This document shows, in pieces, positions 41,201-52,700 of a stretch of DNA of 64,000 nt. Under the pieces are notes generated by a model. The model saw only the letters and a program-made list of their open reading frames with translations. It was not told where the DNA came from and did no database searches. Position numbers and translations under genes: made by a program. How positions within the stretch are numbered: the first letter of the stretch is position 1; each line of letters begins with the position of its first letter. Origin of the DNA: Ganoderma boninense (taxonomy: Eukaryota > Basidiomycota > Agaricomycetes > Polyporales > Polyporaceae); assembly GCA_002900995.3 (NCBI GenBank), contig CM035311.1:2046001-2110000 (forward strand). The letters are read 5' to 3'.

Positions 41201-44200
41201 GTGGCGGTGGCGTGATCGCTTCCGTCGTCCCAGCGCGGCCGGCCTGGCAGCAACTCCTTCCCGCCCACTTGTGGGGCCTGCGCTTCTTTTGGCTCCCATC
41301 CTGCTCGAAGCCCGCATTGCGTCACAGTCAACAGCAGGTCAGAGCACAGATGGTCCGCTGGCAACTGCTGTGACCTCGCGATATAGGCATAAGTCATCTG
41401 GGAGATGCCACGTCTACGGTCCTGTTCGCAGATTCAGCGTGTCAAGAAGAACTTGAAGTCGGTATCACCAGTCATTGGAAGCGAATGATGCTTACCGTAC
41501 TGGAAGTCCGGCCCTCCAGGCTCCCGTCAACCATCACTGTGGCGGGAGCGAGCACCCGCGGCCGGCGCGAAAAAAAGTGCGCGGCGGTCGACCTGCACGT
41601 CATCGCGACGAGTGGGGCTTGCGAAACGTGCGGACGTGGCAAGTGAAGAGCAGGCGCTCTGCATCCCCTCCTCGGTCCTTCCTCGTCACATCCAAGTGCG
41701 CGGGAGGCGAGCAGAACGCCCCGGTTCCAAGGGAAGCTCGGCAGACCGCTGAGTGCGGACTTTGGCTGTCTCAGAGCAAGGAAGATCAGTAGCGTCGGGG
41801 GACGTATGTGCACCGTGTAATACAAATGCGACGGGTCACCGTGGTGTATTGAGTAATAATACTTACGAGTTCCTCGACAACCGAATACCAAAGCTTTCAA
41901 ACAGATCCACCGTATTGCAACCAATGGATGCGCTTCGGGCACTGATGTTCGTCGCCGACCGCACTATCCAGAGCACATTAATCGGCAGCGGTGGGCGCGG
42001 CGAGAGCGCACTTGTTCGAAGTAAAGTATGTTGAAGGGTTCTTCTGATGAAGATGTACGTCGGGCGCACTGCAAGGGCGCATGTGTCCCATTGCTCCGCC
42101 CGAAGTTCAGCCCAAGAGTCGTGTCCCTGTGGCAGGTGGGCTCAGTCAAGCCAACAAATTCGAATTCCATGCCCTTATGCCACTTCAGGATGCGCTGTTC
42201 TCGGCATGGCGACGCCACGCCCAAAGAGGGAGAGTCGGCCGCACAGTCAAAGCGTGACAGGTACAGTTTGCCGTCTGGGAGAGCTGAGATGTCCGACAAG
42301 CAGGTTGCAATTGCTGGGATCGACGCCACCGTGCTAAGCCGTTCGCGAAGGCGGGAGGTGATGTGGGCCTATGATGATGTCTGCCAAGCTCAGAAAGCCA
42401 GCTCTCGCGCGAAGCGAACTGTGCTGCCGATGTCAGCGTCCCTGGTGCCGCTCCCCCGTCAAAGTCGCGGCAATTGGGGGTCCGGATGCTTTATCCCAGC
42501 GAGATTTACTTGCATGTCACACTCGTACGACGGTATTAACCCAAACATGCTCGCCCGGGACCGCTTTGTATCGGGATGACGTTAATGTCATGGCCCCGAG
42601 CACGCTCGGACTTGCACATGTTGGTACCGACGAATTCTATGACCATCCGACCAGCGGGGGCGGTCAGGGGCAGTCAGCTCGAGACTGGAGCCCAGCCGTT
42701 CGAGTGCGACCGCACGGCTTAGCGCTCAGGCTTGCTATGGGTTGATATGTTCTCCCAGCGACTTTCGACACCGAGCTATTAACTGAAGTACTACTCAAAG
42801 CTAGCATTTACAAACCTGTCGATTTTCGAGGAGACATTGGTTCAACCGCTCGAGGATGTCGAAAGAGGATGAGAAACCCTTCAAATTCAGCGTCAAGTTA
42901 CGGCAGCGCGAGACCCTTAAGTTGCAAAACGCTACATACAACGCTAACGCGAATGAGGCTCCTGGTCGACGGCCTCGGTGGGAAAATCCCTGCGATTTGC
43001 ACCCTTGCTGCGACGCTAGAAGCCGTCCGAGTGGGTCGGCGATGGTGACGCAGTCTTGGTGCTGTTCGCGCTCACCGTGTATGATATGAGCTCATACGGG
43101 CGTGATATCCATCATTGACTGGGCGCACTATGGCGGGCGTTCGGGAGGAGGCAGCGAAGGGGGTTAACGCCTACCCAGGCGCGCGCCAAGGGCGGAGGCC
43201 GCGTCTCGGCCAGGGCAAGCTACTCGAGACTGGTCTGCCAGAAAAAGGGCGTCTGCTGGGGAGCGACGTGCGCTTGTGAGGGAGCTCGGCGGATGGATGA
43301 TGAGGGAGATTGCGAGTTGCAGCGAAGGTAGTCTAAATCTGTGGACGGGACGCCACATTAATAATGATGCACAGCACACTGAGGCGTCCAAGAATCAGGA
43401 CTGTAGTGTGCATCTGGCGATGTCATTTACTAAAGTCGATGGCAGAGGCAGGGAGAACACGTCCTCTGCGCTCAGGGTCGATGGCAGTCCCGATTCCTGC
43501 GGGAAGCAGACAGCCGCCCGAGGCGATAAAGAGCGCTTGAAGGCGTGACATGGCGGATTAAGGGACCGAAGAATTGGCCATAAATTTCTGCAAATATATA
43601 AGGGTGAGCGTATCGCCGGACAGGGGTTGTGGATGCACTTGACAGGAACTACTTATGAACAAGGTCCTTGAGCAGGGTGACTACGAGGGCTGCCAGCGTG
43701 TCAGAACACGTCAGAAAGCAGAAAGGAGCTAGAGATAGGGCTAGGCCGGCCTTGTAGGGAGCGAATGAAGACGGCGGAGGGAGAGAGGATATGTGGCGCG
43801 CATTTGGCCGCTTCGTAACCATCCCATTGAGAGGGGAAGCGCCGTGGACAGCGATGCGAGTGAAATGGTTGCGTTCTGGATGCAGATTGGGTGACGATGT
43901 TGACACAAGTGTAATACATCGTAATGAGGGTGCGCGCTCCGCGAGAAGGCAGGAATTTGGAAATGGGCGCGGAATATGGATGACAAGATGAGCGTGGACG
44001 GACGCGGGAGAAGATGGCGGGTGACGGAGACGCATCGCCCGCCCGCCCGAAGTCAGCGATGGCAGCCAAGTTGGGCAGGTGCTAGGCTCCGGGCGCCTCC
44101 CCTGTATCTGAGATGGACAGTGATCGCGCGAGATGGGGTGTGACGGGACACCGATCGAGTCACTTTTGACTAGATTGGGCATAGTGCCAGATTCGTGGTC

Positions 44201-44753
44201 TTCTCGCAACCGCCGCCGTTCTGCCGTCTTCGGCATCTCCGCCCCCACCGCGCCTTCTCACTGACGCTGCTCAGTCCGCGCGGCATCCGGGCGACCGAGT
44301 GACGGCCAATGCTTTGCACCGCTCACCCAACAGGGACAACTCCATCCTGGGCTCCGTGACTCGCGGGCAAGTCATTCGACTGAGTGCTTGGACGGGGCGC
44401 AGTCTACAGCCCTCGCTTGGCTGCCCGCCGTTCCAGCCCAGAACCAAAGCGACCAAGCGAGGTTGCACCTGATCGAACGCATTTCATCCGCGAGGATTCC
44501 TCTCTATACAGTCATGACCATCCCACATATCTGCAACATATTCGCATGCCCGATCGACATTTGGCAAGTCGCAGCCCTCGTCCGACCCCGACGACTCGGG
44601 ACCTACTGTCATCGTAGCGCGCGATTGACGTGCCTTGTGCGCAGTCGCTAACCTCGCACAGCGAGGACATGGATTTGCTGCAAGGCGTCTCTCCCTCACC
44701 ATCCGCTGCCTCGGACTCGGAAGCAAATTCGCGTTTGAAATCGACTCATCAGC

Positions 44754-45260
44754 GTGGAATCCCCAGACTCCGGTTCTTCGTCTCGTATAGCCGTTCTACA
44801 CGTCAACTCCAGCGCATGCATCCCTCCACGTCCTGCAACTCCTCCACACGGCACCTCCCTCGTCACTGTCGCCACACATTCATCCAGAACACGAGAACCA
44901 CTCAGCCGAACGCGTGACTTCCCACTGATCTGTCGTCCCGCTGGCACAACCCTCGCATCACCCCACTCGGGACTAATCCAGCGTTCTTTCCTTCCGCGCT
45001 CTCATGCCCTCCTGCCCTACCATAGAACCAAGGGCGGCGGTCATGCCTCTTCGCTTAAGCCCATCTTTGCCCCCGAGAGCGGCGAGCTGTGGGAGCGGCC
45101 CCAGCACCCTGCGTCATGGCCCCCCTTCGCCGACGCTCGAGGCCTCCGGAGACTCGACGCGGAGCCACGACCAGGCACTTCGGACTTGATACCTGACGGT
45201 GCTGGCTGCGTGCCGCTTCCTGTGTTCGCGTGCGCAGACCCTGCTTCTCCACTCCCCTAG
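44754..45260 (+). CDS. Uncertain orphan ORF, 168 aa
   Basis: A single open frame from ATG to TAG, rich in Pro, Ser and Arg, predicted disordered. Codon choice is not unlike real genes here, with many C-ending codons. It has no recognisable domain and no introns, which is unusual in this genome. It may be random in GC-rich DNA; listed because it is among the few longer frames in the gene-poor interval. Confidence 0.15.
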   Translation: MESPDSGSSSRIAVLHVNSSACIPPRPATPPHGTSLVTVATHSSRTREPLSRTRDFPLICRPAGTTLASPHSGLIQRSFLPRSHALLPYHRTKGGGHASSLKPIFAPESGELWERPQHPASWPPFADARGLRRLDAEPRPGTSDLIPDGAGCVPLPVFACADPASPLP

Positions 45261-45523
45261 ACCACGTATCAAGCCCCCTCCACCCCAAAGATGCCGCGCT
45301 CGCCCGCTTAGCGAACAAAGTTCGAGGGCCGAAAAGCGAGGGGCTTCGTTCGTTCGACGGACTGTATACTCGATGCGTTCGAACGAGCGGAACCTCCTTC
45401 GGACTCGGAGGAAGCCTAAGCGGTTCCGGGGTGCATTCAGACGCTTCGTCGGACAAACGTACCCTGCTACGAGGCATCCGTCGGCAAGGGAAATCAGTAT
45501 GCTCGGCCTGAGGCATCAGGCTC

Positions 45524-45547
45524 GGGAGGCGGGAGGCGGGAGGCGGG
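45524..45547 (+). repeat. (GGGAGGC)3GGG tandem repeat, G-quadruplex motif
   Basis: Three perfect 7-bp units followed by GGG give four GGG runs separated by 4-nt loops, a canonical intramolecular G-quadruplex pattern on the + strand. Confidence 0.85.
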
Positions 45548-46340
45548 CTTAGAAGGAAGAGCAGAGGAGTTTAGGTCAAGGGTCCCCCTACCAAGACATG
45601 ATTCATGAAATATTGCCTAGAGGAGAAGGAGCGGACACGGCGCGGGCGCGCCAACGCTAGCCACGGAGGGTTCTCCGAGAGCTTCTGGCTCCCGACCTCG
45701 GAGCGGAGGGCGAACGCCAGCGGAACATGGGACTCGGGCTTCTCTGTATGCGCAGACACCCCTTTACGACACGGGCTCGGAACGGGCTGGGACAATGGAG
45801 ACCTGAGGGGCCTAGGTACCGGACGAGCCGGACATATTACTTACATACATACAGCAGGGGTGGCGTAGAAGCGAGGAATTGCGGGGAAGGGGGATCCCTC
45901 CAGCTTTCAGCAGTGGTCTGTGGCCGCCTGACGTCGCGTCGTATCTGGGGCACCCAGTGGCTCCAGCGAAGACAGTCTGTTGCGTAACAAGGTTGGCTGG
46001 GCGTTCGGGACACCGGTCCTCGCGCCGAGCTTCTCGATGGGGGGAAGAAGGGGCGATGGGGGGCGGGCGCACGGGAGGGGCACGCGCCCTGCCTCGCGTG
46101 GACGCCTCGCGCCAACCGGGGGGAGGATGGGAAAGGAGACGCGAATAGACTTTGTGCAAGGTTATGCCCACGGTCATGTCGCCCGCTCCTGTTCCTGTCA
46201 CGTCGTGTCGTACCGCAGCGGTGGGTGAACATCATGGAGCCCAAACGCATGATGTGAGAGAGCATAGGATTTTAGGGTGCCGCCGTTGCGGATGCAAACT
46301 CTGCCTGCATTGGCTGGCCGAATGCATGCGCGCGCTCAGG

Positions 46341-46594
46341 CTAGTACTGTATGAGGGCGGCGAACACGAATTTGACAGATCGACCGTCTGAAAGCATGGC
46401 GGCGAAGCCACCTTCGCCAATACGTGTAAAGAGGACCCTGGTATCGCCGCAGACGGCGACGATGTTCCAAATACCCCTGTAACCTTGTTGGCAGGGTTCA
46501 TCTGGCGATGGTCCACCAAAGACAGTGCGAAGGGCCTATTCCTCGGATGCAGATAGTCGTGGAACAAGCCCGTGTAAACGGAAACGGGGGACAT
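46341..46594 (-). pseudogene. Broken coding-like stretch of unknown origin
   Basis: From ATG 46594 one frame reads MSPVSVYTGLFHDYLHPRNR... through NPANKV, with natural-looking composition. From 46535 a second frame stays open for 64 codons to TAG 46341-46343 and includes GIWNIVAVCGDTRVLF and TRIGEGGFAAMLSDG. The two look like parts of one protein separated by a frame change near 46480. I do not recognise the family. It could be a gene relic, a mobile-element fragment, or chance. Confidence 0.25.
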
Positions 46595-48525
46595 TTGGTT
46601 TGAGGACGAACCTGATACATGCGCCTCAAGTCCGAACGTGAATGCTGCAGTGATACAAGCCTAGTGAAGCGACCTCGTACGTGTGTGGAAGGCCGTGCGC
46701 CCGACGCGACCGAACCCCGGAATATGCAACGTTCTACGAAGGGAAGCCCGGAGGGCGCGCGGATATATGATGGCGGTGACATTGACGGGCCTCAGGAGCC
46801 CACGTCGATGTTTGCCCCGGTCCCGAGCTGGCATCCCGCTGGGCCTGGGCCCTCGGCGGCCGTCCAGGTGGCTGGGTGGATGACGGCGACGAAGATCGGT
46901 AGAGGGAGGACGAGGTGGAAAAGGTCAAGTGTATGCGTGCAGGACGCGCCTGAGTGCGCGGTGGGATGGAGAGGAGTGGCTAAGGCGAGTCGGGGTTACA
47001 GATAGGGTCGAGCCTGACCGAGCGGCCGTCCCGTCGGGCGATCGTGCCCCACAACGAGTCCCCCCGCGCCCGCTCGATCCCAGATCGCCCGTCGTGGCAC
47101 CGCGGGCACATTTTACCCCCTGCCCGTGACTGACACTGCCCAGTGACGATCCATCGAGCATCGCTCCCGCTGCCGGATCGAGGCGAGGCCTGGAACTCGT
47201 GCCGTTCACACTGCAGGAGTGAATGAACACAGAAGGCGGCGTGAACGGGTGGAAGAGCTTCGGAATCCGGGCTCGGAGGATTCGAACGGGGTGTGCACGC
47301 AGCGCTAGCCGCGGGAGGGTGTACCGAGGGCCCGCCGGCTCGCCAAGGGCTCAATGAAACACGATCGCGCAAAGTGGGTGCCCGAGGTCGAGGACAGCGT
47401 CGACTCGGACACCGGGCGGCTCTCTCTTGCAATTGCCCATGCGGTTGCGACGACTCCGATATCGCGCAAGGGGCGTGCGGACGCGACCGGAGAGAAGAGG
47501 CGTTATCGGCTCCAAGTCTATTCTCTCTGCCGTCTCCCTTGGGCCAGGGCTCGGTCTGGTTCCGGTCTCGAGCATTTAGTGTACGTTACTCCGGTGTTAC
47601 TTCTAGGCACATTGTGAAAATTCCCTCCGCGACACTCGCGACGGACGGCACACAAGCACATCCTGGACTGAGTCTATGCATTGACTGCGCATCTATGATT
47701 TACTGTCGTACATGTGTGAGTAGCGTACATCCGAGGTGGGAGTGAGATATTGCTGCTGAATATGATGGCTTGATATGGTGTGATGTATGAATGTGTGCGT
47801 GCTAAGTATGCGATGGAGCGAGGAAAACAAGACGTGGCGCGAACGAAAAGGTGGTATTGGTCGTGAGACAGGTGGCAAAAGAAGGCGAGCTAAGCACAAC
47901 ACAGCTAATCGCGGATCGCAGCGGATGCAGGCATAATCTGGAGCAGCATGAACTGACGGATGGGGAACATAAACGTGTGATCAGATGAGCACGGATTTTG
48001 CTAGGAACCAAAGCCGAGCGAACGCGAAACAGGATGCGCAAGATGCAGATGGACAGAAGGCAGAGCGAAGAGAAAGACATGCAATGAAGACGTGAAGGAG
48101 GGGTGGTATGAGCAATGCTGGGTAGTGGGGTAGGGAGAGGGTTGAGCGGTGAGCGAGCGTGGGCAACGTGCCAGGGGCGAGGAGAGCGCGGGGTGAGAGG
48201 GTAATCAGAGGACGCCTGGGAAAGGGTGATGGTGTGCTATATGCAAGTCCGTGTGCGAGACGAAACGAGCAGGCGTCGTCTTTTGCAGATCCGTACCGGT
48301 GAGGACGTGAGGGATGGGCGCGTTGAGGGAGGACGACCTCGGGTGGTAGCCGCAGGTAGCGGCGCCGGTCGGAAGGGGGATTGGATTTGTATTTGCCAAT
48401 CCCAAGGGTGAGAGGAGAGCAAAAAAAACAGAGCGTGTGGTGGAGCGGCGAGTGATAAATATTGTACAGGACGTACGACAAGCGCACGTCATCTATGAGG
48501 ATGTGCAATGGGCGGGGAGGGGGGT

Positions 48526-49495
48526 TCATGAAGTTACACGGGAAGCCTTCCGTCCTCGCATCCGATACGCGGGATGGTCCTGATGGAAGGAGTTTTCCTT
48601 GGTTGCTCCCTTGCTCTTCTCTCGGGGATACTGCTCGGGCATGTGGAAGAAGGGTGCCGGGGAGCGGGGTCGTCGCACCTTGGGCACATGGCCAAGGACA
48701 GACTCCGCGTCCGAGTCGTCAGCGATGTGGACGGCAGGAGCGCGGGTCAAGGTTCTCGACCGAGGAGCCTCCTTTTGAGGAGTCGAAGACGTAGCCCAAG
48801 CTCGAAGCTGGGCCTTAAGGCCGCCGAGAAAATTAAGCTGCTGGGCGGTAGCGCGAGGAAGAGGCGCGTCACGGAACGAGCCAACCTCTGAGGTTGTCGC
48901 GGGGGTGACGACGGAGTAGGAGGAGGAACCGGTGGTGAGAGAGACCATACTGGTGGAAGGGATGGATGCGAGGTCGCGCGAGATTGAGGGAAGGGACTGT
49001 TGGGGGGTGAGGATTGGGCGGGACGGCTCCGGCGGGGCGGGCTGAGCGCGAGACATGCAGAGTGATGGCTTGACAGGCTTGCGGGGTTGAAGAAGCAACT
49101 TGGGCTTCAAAGTGCGAGAAGGGGCGTCCTCGGAGTGACAGGGCGCACCTCGAGGAATGGCTTGTGCCCAAGCACGAATGCCAGCGTCGCCGCGGCCGAT
49201 CCAGGAGTTGTGAATGGGAGAGGAGGGCTGAGGATCAGGCAAGTAGTCCTCGTGGTAGGAGTCGTCGTCTTGGTCATTGTGGAACGAGTTGGGCTCGTCA
49301 AATGACGGAAGGACGGGACGAGAGGGATAAGCGGAAGTCGAGGGGGCGTCTGCATTGAGACAGTTCTGGGAGCAGTAAGGGGTGCAGGCATCCTGTGCGG
49401 GCGTCAACGGTGGAGAGGGTGAGTAAGGGAAGTGGGCATACCATTTCGATGCGGCATCCGCAGGCCAAGCACCAGTTCAAGTCGACGGCGTCCAT
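48526..49495 (-). CDS. Ecl1-like zinc-binding protein (life-span regulatory factor family)
   Basis: Two exons, 49442-49495 and 48526-49392, with a 49-nt intron, giving 306 residues. The N-terminus MDAVDLNWCLACGCRIEM, then DACTPYCSQNC, matches the Ecl1/2/3 zinc-binding motif (D.N.C..C...........YCS..C). In fission yeast these small proteins extend chronological life span and respond to sulfur, zinc and amino-acid starvation. The yeast proteins are about 80-90 residues; here the zinc motif is followed by about 270 residues of disordered, Ser/Pro-rich sequence with few hydrophobic clusters, a form seen in basidiomycetes. A semi-conserved RATAQQLNFLGGLKAQLRAW helix lies in the second half. It is the only supported gene in about 19.5 kb. 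Confidence 0.75.
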
Positions 49496-49703
49496 GGCAA
49501 GGCGAGAGCGGTGGTGGGGAGGAGGGAGCTATGGTCGTTGTCGGGAGGGGAGGAGGGGCAGGGGGCGTCGGGAGAGAAGGGGCGGCTGTGGGATGATTAT
49601 AAGCAGTCTGGCGTACTCGCACTCGATCCGCTCTCCTGGGCCAGATCGCTGCTAGATCTGGCCGTGCACTTAATTATTTTTCGAGCGTGTTAGCTCTGGC
49701 GCC

Positions 49704-49737
49704 GGTCACAGGGAGGTCACAGGGTGTCACAGCAGGG
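49704..49737 (+). promoter_or_regulatory. Three GTCACAG sites at 10-11 nt spacing upstream of the Ecl1-like gene
   Basis: GTCACAG occurs at 49705, 49716 and 49726, the first two within GGTCACAGGG. The spacing is one helical turn, so all three face the same side of the DNA. The cluster is about 210 nt upstream of the ATG at 49495 (- strand). Function inferred. Confidence 0.45.
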
Positions 49738-49761
49738 AGCTGAATGCGGCCGGCCGCTCGG

Positions 49762-49783
49762 TGAGATCGAGCTGAGATCGAGC
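49762..49783 (+). repeat. 11-bp tandem duplication
   Basis: TGAGATCGAGC is repeated exactly, head to tail, about 270 nt upstream of the Ecl1-like start and next to the GTCACAG cluster. Confidence 0.8.
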
Positions 49784-52700
49784 CCGGGGGGTGGGATCCT
49801 CGCCTGTCGCACTCGGCCGAGCTATCCCCTCCCTCTCAATCCCAGACTGCCTGCGATCCGCATGTTCCTCCTCTCTGCACGCCCTGCCCACCCCGCACCA
49901 GCGATGACGACTCTATCCCAAACTGTCTGCCCCCTTTGCCTATGCCAATTAAGATTTCCACCGTTGCAACCAGCGGGAGAATCATGCTGCGCCCACATCT
50001 CCGGCCGATGGACGCGCCCGCATATGGCCCCTCCATCGCCGCCGCGCGCCCGCACACCTGGACCTCAATAACTTTAAGGTCGCCTACTGGCAAGTCGTTG
50101 TTCGCCCCTTGTGTGCCACAAAAGCGGCGCACAATAACGAGTCAGAATACTCGCCAGTGCATCCGATACGCGAGCTCGCTTGGCGGCGGTTCCGAGGGCA
50201 GTTGCGCGCCGGGGGTCGCGCCCCGTCGCCCGTTTCGGGACGTCGGGATGCTGGATGGAGATGGGAGTGGTGGCCAGATTCGCACAAAGGGCGCGCAGCC
50301 GAGGAGGAATGCTGGTGGGAACCGGAAAAGGGGGAAAGAATAGGGCATATCGTACGTGGCAACCACGCGTGTACTGGTCGCCAGAGCGGCACCCGCCTTG
50401 GGCCTTGGGCATCGCGCCTTCTTCTGGCCAGGCCCACCGAGTCTTGAGTGCTGTGGCCCCCGCCGTAACAGTCCCAGCTGCCGCCCCCCAGTCCCCATGG
50501 CCCAGCCCCTCCTGGCTCCCGCCCATCTCCCACCCTTGGCGACGCCTCCGAAGCCCCCCCGGCTTTGCTCCCGCCTTCGATTTACTCAGGGCGCCGTCAT
50601 CATCATCAGACCTCAGATCCAGAAACTCGCCCAATCTCGCTACTCCAGTCCGTATAGCCTTTCTCTATACCTGGCCACATCCCGTCGGAGGTCGTCGGTG
50701 CCTCTCCACATCCCCCCAACGTACATTGCCCAAAAGGGCAATGCCGGGCTCCCCCACTGCCTCTGCCCTTGCTCGCCCTGTTCAGGCCTCATCTGCGAGC
50801 TGGCACGACTACCATGCTCAGGCTTGTCCAACGATGGCCAGCCGCATGGATCCTGAACGCTAATTCAAACAAATTTTCGCCACTGTTCGCAGGGCCCCTT
50901 TGGCAGTGGCAGGTTCCCGCCGGTGCCGTTTTCCATAGAATTCGTCGGGAACTTGCCAAATTCTTGCGACAAGATACAGTACCCAGCCCCCCTTGCTCCC
51001 GAATGAATGCGCCAGCCCCCCGCCGTGCGAACGTGAGCACGCTCCCAAGCTCCTGAATCGCCGCCTCAACAGATTCAACACACGCCGTGCATTCCCCCAC
51101 ACCCCCGGGCTACACGCGCTGCATTTGGCGTACTGTTCAATGCGTATCGTGGCCCACGGGCACGCCAATTTGTATTGCGGAGTTGGCTCGCGAATGGAAA
51201 CTTTTTGCATGCACCGTCCGCGCGGGCTGCGTCTGCTCGATGCACGCGCAATCGCTCGCCTCCCAGTGATTAGGTTTCGCTCGCTCGCATTCCAACGAAT
51301 ACCGCTTGCGGGAACCTGGTGTGATGCAGCTGCTGGATGCAGACCACGGAAACTCTCCATTCGTCGGAGCTCGACGCGTCCCCCCTCCCCTGATTCCCGC
51401 CTGCTGCTTTCAGCCCTCGTCTGGAATTCGAAGGCCTATGCAGAGCCTTACGGCAGCGTCACTCTTCCCCTTCCCCCGCTGTTATCCGTCCTGCGGCCAG
51501 CAATAGACCTTCGCTCGCGCTGCGTAGCTACAGGATAGCACCCCTTCATCTCCTCTCTTACCCTGCCTTCCTCGGGAGCCGATTCTTCCAGCGCACGTTT
51601 GCGGCCGTGCCCAGCCCCCGCCCCAGGCCCATGAGCGTGAGCGTGAGTGAGCCATGGCCGTGGAGCTCCCCTTTGATACCAAGCGGTGGAAGCACGCGTG
51701 ACGGTAGCCATACCCACAGCTATCGAGTGGCGCAAATATAGGCGTGCAGCCTGAGGCTCTTCTCAGGACCGCCTTCGAATCGCAGCTGTCTGTGAGGAAG
51801 CCAAGAAAACGAACCCATCCCGCCACGGCCGCGAATGCGCGATATATTGCCGCGCGCACCGAAGCCGAAACCGTGTTGCGGCATTCGTTGAATTGCCGTC
51901 GCCGTCGGCGGGCTGTCGAGAATCACATACGTATATGTATGTGCATATCAACAGCTGCGTATCAAGCGTGCACGCAAATATCACGATCGGGGGCGTTTTT
52001 GCACACCAAACCAAACCAAATGCGCGGGAAGGGCGGAGAAGGAGAACCACGGCGTGCACGCGCATACGCATACGTGGGCTGTACAGGACACGGCGGGTGC
52101 GCAGGCTGGAGGGCGTCCGTGTACGGCTTCGATTCTGTAGGGTGTATGGGAGATGTGAGGATGGGGCAGAAGGATCGAGAAGGCTCGCTGGCTCGCATTA
52201 GCCGGAGCATGACGAACATGCGTCCTCGGTGCGGCCCCACGGTCACGCTCCCCCCGCAGACAAGGCCACCCTCCTCCCGCCTCTCCATCCGCACGGCGTG
52301 CACCTGCAACTTCAAGATGAAAGTGCACCTTCTTCTCCGTGGATCCGCTCCACCAGGACCCGGGACGGCGAGGGCATGCCTCGACGGGTTTCGGGAGATA
52401 AGGCACCCATGGCAGATGTGTTGCGCCTGTGTAGACGGGGCCACTTATGCTGTCAGTGCGCCATCGCGTCGTTTACAGATCGCGAATACGCGAATGACAC
52501 GTACTGCATGCGACTTGGGATTAGAAGCTTGAGCCTGAGCGCCGTGGAAGGGGACGAAGGAAGGCAGGTCGGATGCATCCGAGCCCTTCTCCTCCTTCGT
52601 AGTATAGTGTATTATTGCCCCCCGGTATCTTCGCCCACCCAGATAAGAAGGGCAGTGGGAAGCGCACTACCTTCGACCAAGACCAACACCCTTGCATCAT

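Larger units (their letters stand above)
37299..48525. other. Gene-poor interval, left part (11.2 kb)
   Basis: No gene I can assign in 11.2 kb, although the rest of the window averages a gene per about 2.5-3 kb. The sequence is GC-rich and CpG-rich, without the AT skew or CpG loss expected of repeat-mutated relics. Open frames are short, overlap on opposite strands and show no family motifs. Listed separately are a tRNA-like element at 38209-38288, a broken coding-like stretch at 46341-46594, a G-rich tandem repeat at 45524-45547 and an orphan ORF at 44754-45260. A TATATAAG at 43594-43601 could drive an unseen transcript. Confidence 0.55.

Noticed and set aside
41964..42329. 121-codon - strand frame with fairly natural composition (MASIPAIATCLSDISALPDG...)
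   Set aside because: It overlaps a longer frame on the other strand, no family is recognised and no splice context supports extension. Left out for lack of evidence.
47260..47330. GGATTCGAAC resembling a tRNA B box
   Set aside because: No A box or pairing stems at the right distance on either strand.
50180..50863. Overlapping long frames on both strands
   Set aside because: Frames open on several strands at once in GC-rich DNA usually reflect low stop density; no domain is seen in any.
51920..51960. Alternating ATACGTATATGTATGT stretch
   Set aside because: Short purine-pyrimidine alternation, expected a few times in this length of sequence; no further structure.
51744..52532. 262-codon open frame in the gene-poor interval
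   Set aside because: It is the longest frame there, but it has no motif and its composition is that of shifted GC-rich DNA. With a stop about every 28 codons, one frame of this size is not surprising in 20 kb on two strands. It also has no introns, unlike the real genes.
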